Shown here one piece after another: positions 50,557-58,465 of a DNA stretch of 64,000 bases. The position numbers were made by a program, and so were the translations under genes. Source of the DNA: Aliishimia sp963922415 (GTDB lineage Bacteria; Pseudomonadota; Alphaproteobacteria; Rhodobacterales; Rhodobacteraceae); assembly GCA_963922415.1 (NCBI GenBank), contig CAWUIP010000002.1, positions 1 to 64,000 of the forward strand. The letters run 5' to 3'. Positions within the stretch are counted from its first letter, which is position 1. The number at the start of each line of letters is the position of its first letter. The notes beneath the pieces are model-generated. The model was given only the letters and a program-made list of their open reading frames with translations. It made no database searches and was not told the DNA's origin.

Positions 50557-53500
50557 TTACAGGTTGGGCGCGCGTCGCAAGCTGCGCCGACGGCCAATCA
50601 AGTAGCCGAACCCGGCGATGCAGTAGCCCACCAGGCACATACCTGCGGCGCCGGCACAGAACACTAGGAACGCCGAGACATTGGTGGGGTCTGTCGCAAG
50701 CGAGGGCGGCAACACCCCGGCCAAAGGCGCCCAATACGCGTCTGTGAGGGCCATGTATCCAAGCGTGACTGCGCCCCACGCCGCAGTCAAACCCGCAATC
50801 AGCAGGGTCAGGCCTTGCAGACCGGGCGCGCGGCGCACACGCATCGCCTTTGACATCGCGCGCATCATGTTGCCCACGTCGTGCTGCATCGCGATGAGGG
50901 CAGGGACGACCAAGAGGACAAGCACCATCCCAAAGCCAAGACCATAAACGAGCGTAATCACAGTTGGTTTGAGCCATTGCGCCTGGCTGGAGCCTTCATA
51001 AAGCAGCGGCACAAGGCCCAGCACTGTTGTCAGCGTCGTCAGCATAACGGGGCGCAGGCGGTCGGCCGCGCCGTCGATGATTGATGGGAACAACCCGCGA
51101 TCTTGGTTGTATTGATCAATTGTTGTCACCAGCACGATCGAGTCATTGATGATGATGCCTGTCATCCCAATCAGGCCAATGACCGAAAACATGCTCAACG
51201 GGACATCCCAGACGTAGTGGCCGTAGATTGTTCCCACGAGGCCAAACGGAATGATCGCCATCACAACGAAGGGACGCGTCCAACTCGCAAAGACCCACGA
51301 CAGCGCGAGGTAGATGCCGGACAGGCAGAGGATGAATCCAAACAGAGCATCATTCAGGAACTCATTTTCCTGTTCCGACAGCCCGGACAGCCGCCATTCA
51401 ATCTGCCGCTCGCTCGCGATCCGAGGCAGTATTTCGCTTTCCAAAACGCGTTGGATTTCGCTGGCGCGGGCCGGATCATCCTCTGAGATGTCTCCCGTCA
51501 CAGTGACGACCTGAAGCCCATTTTCGCGTTTGACCGTGGAAAAGCCCGTGCGGCTGGTGACACTCACGATATCGGCAAGGGGGACATAAACCCCATCTGG
51601 CGATCGCATCTGCGTGCGTTCCAGAAAGTCCGCGGTCTGCTCGTCTTCTGGCAGTTGGACTTGGATCGAGGCCGACCGGATGCCTTCGGGGAACGTGGCA
51701 GCTTCCATCCCAGCAAGCCTGTTGCGCAAAACGCGGCCAAGCTCACCCATTGTGAAACCAAGCGCCTGACCTTGCGGCGTCAACTCCAGGATCAGTTCTT
51801 CTTTGTCATAGGCGAGGTTGTCTTCAACTGCGCTAACTTCGGGATATTCCAGCAGCGCGTTTTTCAAATCTTCCGCCGCGCCCTTTAGATCATCCGGCGT
51901 CGCCCCATAGAATTGTACCGACAGAGCATCGCCACCGGGACCAGAGCGCCAGCCGCGAAAGCTCACTTGCTCTGCCAAAGGATGGCGCGCGACGCTGTCG
52001 CCTAGATCGGCGACAAATTCAAAACTGGAGTAGGGACGCAGGTCTGCGTCGATCAGTTCAATCGAAATCCCGCCCAACTGGTCCGCGTCTTTGGTGTCTG
52101 TTCCAGAGAGGCCGCGCCCAGCATTTCCACCAACTTCTGCGAGCACATAGTCAATCGGGTTGCGCCCGTATTCTGCCTCGTATTGTGCCGCCAAGGCTTC
52201 TGTCGCGCGCTGCATCTCGCGCATCATTTCGAGGCTATCCTCGCGCGTCGCCCCCGAGACCATCGAAAAGTTCCCAGTGACCGATCCCCGTTCTGGGGCG
52301 TTAAAGAACCGCCATTCGACAGCCCGCTCGATAAACAGCACCGACTGGTTTGCAAGGATCAGGACCGTGAGCGCAATTACGGCATAGCGTGCCCAGATGA
52401 CGCCAGCGATCAACGGACGAAAGAGGTTTTCGCGTACCCATTCGAAGCCCCGGTTCACCACCCTAGAGGGCCAATCGTACCAACGGTTCTTGTCCACGGC
52501 CACCAGGGCGTGCGCCATGTGATGCGGCAAGATTAAGAAGCATTCGACCAGGCTCGCGATCAACACAGCGATGACTGTGTAAGGAATATCCGCGATCAAA
52601 GTGCCGAAGCGGCCGCCGATGGCTGTCAGGCCAAAGAAGGCGATAACCGTTGTGAGGGTTGCCGCAAAAACCGGCATGGCCATACGCTGAGCCGCGTTCT
52701 CCGCGGCTTCGGTTGGTGTCTCGTTGTAGTAGCGCGCGCGGAAGTCGGCATGTTCGCCAACGACGATGGCATCATCAACGACGATGCCCAAAGTGATGAT
52801 CAGGCCGAAGAGCGAAATCATGTTGATCGTCAGCCCCCCAAGATACATCAGCGCAATCGCTGCGAACATGGCGACGGGGATGCCTGCTGCGACCCAGAAG
52901 GCCGTTCGCGCATTCAAAAAGAGAAAGAGCAAAAGCACGACCAATCCCAGACCCATGAGCCCATTGTCGACCAAGATATTCAATCGGCCCGTGATCGCTT
53001 CCGCGCGGGTGCGGATCAGTTCCGCGGTTACACCTTGCGGAAGGGTCGCTTGGAGCTCTTCAACCACGCTTTCCACGTTGCTTTGGATGTCGATGGCATC
53101 CCCGGATCCAGACCGATCCACACGAATAGACACCGCTGGGTCATCGCCGACGAAGTATTGGCGCTCGCGGTCAACGCCTTCGCGGCGCACAGTTGCGACA
53201 TCCGCGATCGTCAGGACCGATCCATCGGCGTTTGTACGCAATACGATGTCACCAACGTCGACGACAGAGCGTCGACCAGATCCAGTGCGCACGCGTGCGT
53301 TTGCGCCCTGAACGTCGCCGGCGGGGTTCACGTCGACCTCGGCAGCAATTGCCGCCGAAATTTGGGCCATTGTGACGTCTTGGGCGATGAGGTTAACCGA
53401 GGGGACCTCGATGACGATTTGCGGTGCAGCCACGCCGCGTATGGTTGTCCGTGTCACACCGGCTTCGAACAGGCGAACGATCAACTCGTCAGCGAAGTTC

Positions 53501-53991
53501 GCAATCTGCTGCGTGCCGACCGGACCAGTGATCACGACGTCTGTCACCCGGTCGCGCCAGGCACCGCGCCGCACGACAGGCTCGTCCGCGTCTTCTGGGA
53601 GGGTTGTCACACCGTCGACAGCGTCCTGCACATCTTCTGCGGCGCGGGCCATGTCCCAATCCGGCTCGAACTCAACAGAGATCCATCCACGCCCCTCAAA
53701 CGACGTGCTGTAGATCCCCTCGACCCCTTCTACGGCCAAGAGCGCCGGTTCCAATAGTTGTACGATCCCTGCATCGACATCTTCGGCGCCTGCACCTTCC
53801 CAGTTCGTGTTGACAGACACCTGGTCGATGATCACGTCTGGGAAGAACTGCGCCCGCATGTTGGGAATTGCGAAGGCGCCCATGATCAGCAGCGCGACAA
53901 GCAGCAAGTTCGCGGCAGTGCCGTGCCGCGTGAAATAGCTCAGAATACCTCCGGCGCGCTGAGGCAAGGGTCGGATCTTGGGTGGCGTCAT
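50557..53991 (-). CDS. RND-family efflux permease
   Basis: A 1144-residue inner-membrane protein with twelve predicted spans in the RND arrangement: one near residues 22-42, six in the middle (about 350-560) and the last five near 885-1020, separated by two large periplasmic loops. The TM4-like FGLIITLGIVVDDAIVVGEH carries the two Asp residues of proton-coupled RND pumps (HAE type, not the heavy-metal signature). It has an unusual extra C-terminal hydrophobic tail (about 1055-1130). It pairs with the adaptor encoded eight bases upstream; no outer membrane channel gene is nearby. Confidence 0.9.
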   Translation of the reverse strand: MTPPKIRPLPQRAGGILSYFTRHGTAANLLLVALLIMGAFAIPNMRAQFFPDVIIDQVSVNTNWEGAGAEDVDAGIVQLLEPALLAVEGVEGIYSTSFEGRGWISVEFEPDWDMARAAEDVQDAVDGVTTLPEDADEPVVRRGAWRDRVTDVVITGPVGTQQIANFADELIVRLFEAGVTRTTIRGVAAPQIVIEVPSVNLIAQDVTMAQISAAIAAEVDVNPAGDVQGANARVRTGSGRRSVVDVGDIVLRTNADGSVLTIADVATVRREGVDRERQYFVGDDPAVSIRVDRSGSGDAIDIQSNVESVVEELQATLPQGVTAELIRTRAEAITGRLNILVDNGLMGLGLVVLLLFLFLNARTAFWVAAGIPVAMFAAIALMYLGGLTINMISLFGLIITLGIVVDDAIVVGEHADFRARYYNETPTEAAENAAQRMAMPVFAATLTTVIAFFGLTAIGGRFGTLIADIPYTVIAVLIASLVECFLILPHHMAHALVAVDKNRWYDWPSRVVNRGFEWVRENLFRPLIAGVIWARYAVIALTVLILANQSVLFIERAVEWRFFNAPERGSVTGNFSMVSGATREDSLEMMREMQRATEALAAQYEAEYGRNPIDYVLAEVGGNAGRGLSGTDTKDADQLGGISIELIDADLRPYSSFEFVADLGDSVARHPLAEQVSFRGWRSGPGGDALSVQFYGATPDDLKGAAEDLKNALLEYPEVSAVEDNLAYDKEELILELTPQGQALGFTMGELGRVLRNRLAGMEAATFPEGIRSASIQVQLPEDEQTADFLERTQMRSPDGVYVPLADIVSVTSRTGFSTVKRENGLQVVTVTGDISEDDPARASEIQRVLESEILPRIASERQIEWRLSGLSEQENEFLNDALFGFILCLSGIYLALSWVFASWTRPFVVMAIIPFGLVGTIYGHYVWDVPLSMFSVIGLIGMTGIIINDSIVLVTTIDQYNQDRGLFPSIIDGAADRLRPVMLTTLTTVLGLVPLLYEGSSQAQWLKPTVITLVYGLGFGMVLVLLVVPALIAMQHDVGNMMRAMSKAMRVRRAPGLQGLTLLIAGLTAAWGAVTLGYMALTDAYWAPLAGVLPPSLATDPTNVSAFLVFCAGAAGMCLVGYCIAGFGYLIGRRRSLRRAPNL

Positions 53992-53999
53992 GGCTGTTC

Positions 54000-55463
54000 C
54001 TAGCCTCCCATTCGGTTTTCAAGCCTTTGAACTAGCTGGGCGGGAACCTCTTCCCCGGACGACAGGCGCGCCAAGATACGTTCCTTTACGTCGCTTGGCA
54101 TTCTGGAATTGCCTTCGACAAAGGCAATCAACGTCTCGCGGCGTTCATCGGTGAGCGCGACCAATTGAGGGCCCGTAGGCGGGTTTTCTTGATCACTGCG
54201 CCGGATTGGGCGTACGGCGATGCCAGGGCCCAAAAGAGGTGTTCGGGCTGTTACAATTTCGCGGCCCGACAGCGTGTCGCCGCGCACGAGTACGTCGTTG
54301 TTTTGGCGTCTGAGCAGTGTCACTTCGAGCACGTCCAGCCGATTTTCGTCTGCAAGTGCCAGCACTGTGCCAGACCCATCAACAGCTGCGGCGGGCAGCC
54401 GAACCACATTTTCCAATGGTTGTTCCTCGACACGAACGGTCACAAAATCACCGGGCTTGAAACCGGGCGCGCGATCCAAAGTGGCAAAGACCAGACGACC
54501 GGACTGTGCTTCGCCAACGGCCGCGCTGTCGCGTTGAATTTGGCCTTGCGCTGTAAGATCGATGCCAGACACATCAAGCTGAGCGATAACAGGGCGCCGA
54601 TCCAGCACGCCATTGTCATCCAACAGTCGGGCATATTGCGCCGTGCTTAGCCGGAACGACACTTCCAGTGTTCTTGGATCGATCAGCGTCGCAAGCTGTT
54701 CATTATTTGCCACAAGGCGCCCTAAGGTGAGTGTCACGCCGCTCAATGTGCCGTCGAAGGGGGCTGTTATGACCGTGTCGTCTACACGACGTTCCGCCTC
54801 TGACAGTGCCACGCGCGCACGCGTCAGGCGGGTCGCAGATTGTGCGATACGCGCCTCTGCTTGTGTCAAAGCTTGTCGCTTTGCTAAAACTGACTGCAGC
54901 GCTGAGGCCGCCGAAATCTCTGCAGCCTCGACATTTGCGGCCGTTCCCACACCGCGCGTCGCCAGATCCTGTTGCCGTGCGAGCGCGCGTTCTTGAAGGT
55001 TGGCCTGGTTCTCGGCAGCGGCCAGATCGTCACGTGCAAGCATCAAGGCCGCTTCCGCGTCGCGCACCTCTGCCTGGGCGTCCGCCAGGTCTGCGCGCAT
55101 TTGTTCGCGATGCGCTTCTGCCTCGGTCGGATCAATCCGCAACAAGGCGTCACCTTCTTGTACCGCGCCACCTTCCACAAAAGCGGGGGACATCTCAATA
55201 ATCCGGCCCGAACTGGCGGACCGCACTTCCAACGTACGGGTCGCTCGGACTTCGCCGAAGGCTTCCAAAACAGGCACTTCCCGGCCCTCGACGGCTGTGA
55301 CCAGGCCGACGGCAAACACCCGTTCGCGCTGCGACGGTTTGCGATCCTCTTCGGCATTACGCGCCTCAATTGCGCCGCGTACATTGTTGGCTGCTAGCGC
55401 CAGGAGGCCTACAGCAACGGCTGTAAGGAAAATCCCAATAAAGGTCTGGCGAAGAAATCTCAT
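54000..55463 (-). CDS. RND efflux periplasmic adaptor (membrane fusion) protein
   Basis: A 487-residue membrane fusion protein with an N-terminal signal anchor (about 8-26), the lipoyl-like halves around EVRSASSGRIIEMS and DDTVITAPFDGTLSG, a long alpha-helical hairpin (about 120-230, very rich in Ala, Glu, Arg) and a C-terminal barrel. A charged tail of about 70 residues (DERRETLIAF to the end) is longer than usual. It links the permease to a TolC-type channel. Possible first gene of the two-gene operon. Confidence 0.88.
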   Translation of the reverse strand: MRFLRQTFIGIFLTAVAVGLLALAANNVRGAIEARNAEEDRKPSQRERVFAVGLVTAVEGREVPVLEAFGEVRATRTLEVRSASSGRIIEMSPAFVEGGAVQEGDALLRIDPTEAEAHREQMRADLADAQAEVRDAEAALMLARDDLAAAENQANLQERALARQQDLATRGVGTAANVEAAEISAASALQSVLAKRQALTQAEARIAQSATRLTRARVALSEAERRVDDTVITAPFDGTLSGVTLTLGRLVANNEQLATLIDPRTLEVSFRLSTAQYARLLDDNGVLDRRPVIAQLDVSGIDLTAQGQIQRDSAAVGEAQSGRLVFATLDRAPGFKPGDFVTVRVEEQPLENVVRLPAAAVDGSGTVLALADENRLDVLEVTLLRRQNNDVLVRGDTLSGREIVTARTPLLGPGIAVRPIRRSDQENPPTGPQLVALTDERRETLIAFVEGNSRMPSDVKERILARLSSGEEVPAQLVQRLENRMGG

Positions 55464-55574
55464 AAACGGGGTCCCTTTGACGCCGCAGTTACACGGTGTT
55501 CAAATAGCAACTTTACGGGCCAATTCCACAGGCGCGCATGGTTTATACGGGTGTGCGGCCGACTTCCGTCGAAA

Positions 55575-56117
55575 TTACTTGCGCTTTTTGTGCTCTTCAA
55601 GCCGTGGAAAAATCTCCACAAAGTTGCAAGGCCGGTGCCGGTAGTCGAGTTGATAGGCCAAAATGTCGTCCCAGGCGTCGCGACATGCCGAAGGTGAGCC
55701 CGGCAACGCAAAGAGGTACGTGCCGCCTGCAACGCCTGCTGTCGCACGGCTTTGGACGGCGGAAGTGCCTATTTTCTGCATGGAAACCATCGTGAAGACG
55801 GTGCCGAAGGCGTCGATTTCCTTCTCATACACATCGCGATGTGCTTCGACCGTGACGTCGCGCCCCGTTAGGCCGGTGCCGCCTGTCGAAATCACGACAT
55901 CAATCTCGGGATTGTGAACCCAATCACGCAGCTGTTCGGCGATTGCGGCGCGGTCGTCGCGCACGATTGCGCGGGCGGCCAGGCTGTGGCCTGCACCCTC
56001 CAGCCGGTCGACCAGCGTGTTGCCAGAGCGATCATCGTCTGGCGTGCGCGTGTCGCTGACGGTCAAAACGGCGATGCGGACGGCGATGAAGTCGCGGCTT
56101 TCGTCTAAGCGGCTCAT
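55575..56117 (-). CDS. moaB: Molybdenum cofactor biosynthesis protein B (MogA/MoaB fold)
   Basis: A 180-residue MoaB: AVLTVSDTRTPDDDRSGNTLVDRLEGAGH, then the pterin-binding STGGTGLTGRDVTVEAH and the C-terminal FALPGSPSACRDAWDDIL. It adenylates molybdopterin or is its non-catalytic paralogue. It would act just before MoeA, which is encoded 14 kb away with mobAB. Its ATG overlaps the stop codon of the uracil-DNA glycosylase-like gene by four bases, so they share an operon. Confidence 0.9.
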   Translation of the reverse strand: MSRLDESRDFIAVRIAVLTVSDTRTPDDDRSGNTLVDRLEGAGHSLAARAIVRDDRAAIAEQLRDWVHNPEIDVVISTGGTGLTGRDVTVEAHRDVYEKEIDAFGTVFTMVSMQKIGTSAVQSRATAGVAGGTYLFALPGSPSACRDAWDDILAYQLDYRHRPCNFVEIFPRLEEHKKRK

Positions 56118-56878
56118 GCGGTTTCCTCCAGCCGTGCGCGCACGTCCAAAAGATCAGCCCACGCGGCGCGTTTGGCTGAAGGATTGCGCAAAAGATAAGC
56201 CGGGTGGAACGACGGCATCGTCGGAATGCCCTGCACGTCCTCCCACGTGCCGCGTAGCCGCGTGATGCCCCGTTTGCCCAGCAGGGCCTGGGCCGAGATA
56301 TTGCCCATGATGATCAGCACCTTCGGCGCGCTCAGCGCGATGTGGCGGGCCAAGAAGGGCTGCATCATGGCGATCTCTTCGGGCTTGGGGTCGCGGTTTT
56401 GCGGCGGGCGCCAAGGCAGGACGTTGGTGATGTAGGTGTCTTGCGCCCGGTCGCGCCCAATCGCGGCCAGCATCCGGTCCAAGAGTTGGCCCGCGCGCCC
56501 GACAAAGGGCCGGCCTTCGCGGTCCTCATCTCGCCCAGGTGCTTCGCCCACGATCATCAACGGCGCACCAGCCACGCCGTCGGCAAAGACCAAGTTACGC
56601 GCGCCCTGTTTGAGCGTGCAATGCGGATAGGCGCCAAGTGCTGCTTTCAACGCGTCCAAGTCTTGCGCAGCTTGGGCTGCGGCCCGCGCCTCTGCGATTG
56701 GGTCCGCGTCGGTTGCAGGCGGTGATACCATTGGCGCGGCTGCGGCGACACTTGGCTTTGGCGCGGGTTTCGGAGCGTCATACCGGTTGACCGGCACGTT
56801 ACCGATGGCCTCATCCGCGCCCAGCTCTACCTGCCAGGCCAGGGCCGCAAGGGCCGCGTCAAACTCCTGCGATTCCAT
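56114..56878 (-). CDS. Family-4-like uracil-DNA glycosylase lacking most iron-sulfur ligands
   Basis: A 254-residue protein of the uracil-DNA glycosylase superfamily with motif A GEAPGRDEDREGRPFVGRAG (about 118-137), YITNVLPWRPPQNRDPKPEE and motif B SFHPAYLLRNP (about 219-229). It should remove uracil from DNA. Family 4 enzymes bind [4Fe-4S] through four Cys; here only one Cys is visible in the whole chain (HCTLKQG), while the ones in KCRPP and EExxxC are W and M. A Pro/Ala-rich N-terminus of about 75 residues precedes the domain. The gene overlaps moaB by four bases. Confidence 0.82.
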   Translation of the reverse strand: MESQEFDAALAALAWQVELGADEAIGNVPVNRYDAPKPAPKPSVAAAAPMVSPPATDADPIAEARAAAQAAQDLDALKAALGAYPHCTLKQGARNLVFADGVAGAPLMIVGEAPGRDEDREGRPFVGRAGQLLDRMLAAIGRDRAQDTYITNVLPWRPPQNRDPKPEEIAMMQPFLARHIALSAPKVLIIMGNISAQALLGKRGITRLRGTWEDVQGIPTMPSFHPAYLLRNPSAKRAAWADLLDVRARLEETA

Positions 56879-56989
56879 GGGCAGACCCTAAATCTCAATG
56901 CCATGGGGCCGCAAGGTGCCTGGCTTGCTTGCCGCGCGCGTGGCAGCTTCCTATAACACCGCGCGAGAGCGGGACAGGCAGGGGCCAAC

Positions 56990-57931
56990 ATGACCTTTCA
57001 CCAAAATCACCTTTTGGGTATTGAGCCGCTCCGGCCCGAAGAGATCACGACCCTTCTGGACCTGGCAGAGACCTATGTGGATCTGTCACGCTCGGCCACC
57101 AAACATGCGGATGCTTTGGCGGGCCTGACGCAGATCAACATGTTTTTTGAGGCCTCCACACGCACGCAGGCCTCGTTCGAGCTCGCGGGCAAGCGGCTGG
57201 GCGCGGATGTGATGAATATGGGGCTCGAAGCGTCTTCGATCAAAAAGGGCGAGACCTTGATTGATACCGCGCTGACGCTGAACGCGATGCAGCCGGATTT
57301 GTTGGTGGTGCGGCATCCCCATTCCGGGGCTGTCGATCTTTTGGCGCAAAAGGTGCATTGCGCGGTGCTGAATGCGGGCGATGGGCGGCACGAACACCCC
57401 ACGCAAGCGCTGCTGGACGCGTTGACCATCCGCCGCGCCAAGGGGCGGCTGCACCGCCTCTCCATCGCGATTTGCGGGGATATTGCCCATAGCCGGGTGG
57501 CCCGGTCGAATATCTTGCTGCTGGGCAAGATGGAGAACCGGGTGCGGCTGGTGGGCCCGCCAACCCTGATGCCTGCGGGCATTGGCGAGTTCGGTGTCGA
57601 GGTCTTCGACGATATGGAAGCGGGTCTGGCAGACGTGGACGTGGTGATGATGCTGCGCCTTCAGAAAGAGCGGATGGATGGCGGGTTTATTCCGTCCGAA
57701 CGCGAGTACTACCACCGCTATGGCCTGGATGCGGCGAAACTGGCCCATGCCAAACCGGATGCCATCATCATGCATCCGGGCCCCATGAACCGGGGCGTCG
57801 AGATCGATGGCACACTGGCCGACGACATCAACCGCTCGGTCATTCAGGACCAGGTTGAGATGGGGGTTGCCGTGCGCATGGCGGCGATGGACCTTTTGGC
57901 ACAGAACTTGATCAAACGGCGGGCGGCATGA
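56990..57931 (+). CDS. pyrB: Aspartate carbamoyltransferase catalytic subunit
   Basis: A 313-residue catalytic subunit: FEASTRTQASFELAGKRLGADVMN (about 53-76) with the carbamoyl-phosphate STRT motif, and HPTQALLDALTI (about 139-150), PGPMNRGVEI near the end. It makes carbamoyl-aspartate in pyrimidine synthesis. The stop overlaps the next start by four bases. The usual pyrC is not directly next in this window; a small membrane protein gene follows. Confidence 0.93.
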   Translation: MTFHQNHLLGIEPLRPEEITTLLDLAETYVDLSRSATKHADALAGLTQINMFFEASTRTQASFELAGKRLGADVMNMGLEASSIKKGETLIDTALTLNAMQPDLLVVRHPHSGAVDLLAQKVHCAVLNAGDGRHEHPTQALLDALTIRRAKGRLHRLSIAICGDIAHSRVARSNILLLGKMENRVRLVGPPTLMPAGIGEFGVEVFDDMEAGLADVDVVMMLRLQKERMDGGFIPSEREYYHRYGLDAAKLAHAKPDAIIMHPGPMNRGVEIDGTLADDINRSVIQDQVEMGVAVRMAAMDLLAQNLIKRRAA

Positions 57932-58458
57932 TGGCGCGCGAGATCTCATTGGCCGCCGGTGAACGCGGAGTCGTTCGCGTTTTTGCCCTGTCGCTGTCAG
58001 AGGCTGAGGCGGAGGCGCTGCGTGAGGCGGGCGTCGGGCACCTTTTTGGCGGCGTCGCGGTTGATGCGGGCGGGCTGGAGATTTTCCCGGTTTCGGACCT
58101 GGAAGATGTCGGGCTTTGGGGCCTTTTGCAGGACGGGCACGGGGTGGCGCAGGACCAGTTGGAGCAGGACCGCGCGAAACTGGCAGCCCTTGACGGCTGG
58201 GTCATCGTTGCGACATCGCAGGCCTTTCCCGCAGGGCCGGCGAACGTGACTTTGGCGCCCGAGATCACGCTGATTGGCACCTATTGGGAGCCGAAAGTGG
58301 ACTGGACCGACACGGTCACCTTGCAAAGTGCGGCTGCAACCGAGGCGGCCCCTGCGAAGAAGCGCCCGTCGGACGCGGCGATGTCTGGGCGGATTGCAAT
58401 GCTGGCCCTGCTTGTGCTTTTTGCGCTGACGGCCGTTGTCGTTTGGGTCTCTGGCTGA
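57928..58458 (+). CDS. Hypothetical protein with one C-terminal transmembrane segment
   Basis: A 176-residue protein: an N-terminal soluble region (residues 1-145) with ISLAAGERGVVRVFALSLSE and a C-terminal hydrophobic stretch (about 153-174, RIAMLALLVLFALTAVVVWV) which would anchor it in the inner membrane, tail-anchored. No known family. It overlaps pyrB by four bases and converges with the ammonium transporter-cyclase gene, eight bases away. Its placement after pyrB suggests a shared operon rather than a shared function. Confidence 0.7.
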   Translation: MMAREISLAAGERGVVRVFALSLSEAEAEALREAGVGHLFGGVAVDAGGLEIFPVSDLEDVGLWGLLQDGHGVAQDQLEQDRAKLAALDGWVIVATSQAFPAGPANVTLAPEITLIGTYWEPKVDWTDTVTLQSAAATEAAPAKKRPSDAAMSGRIAMLALLVLFALTAVVVWVSG

Positions 58459-58465
58459 CGCGCAG

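Noticed and set aside
52750..53757. 335-codon plus-strand frame opposite the RND permease gene
   Set aside because: Shadow of the 1144-residue permease; the sequence is low in hydrophobic residues and shows no known family.
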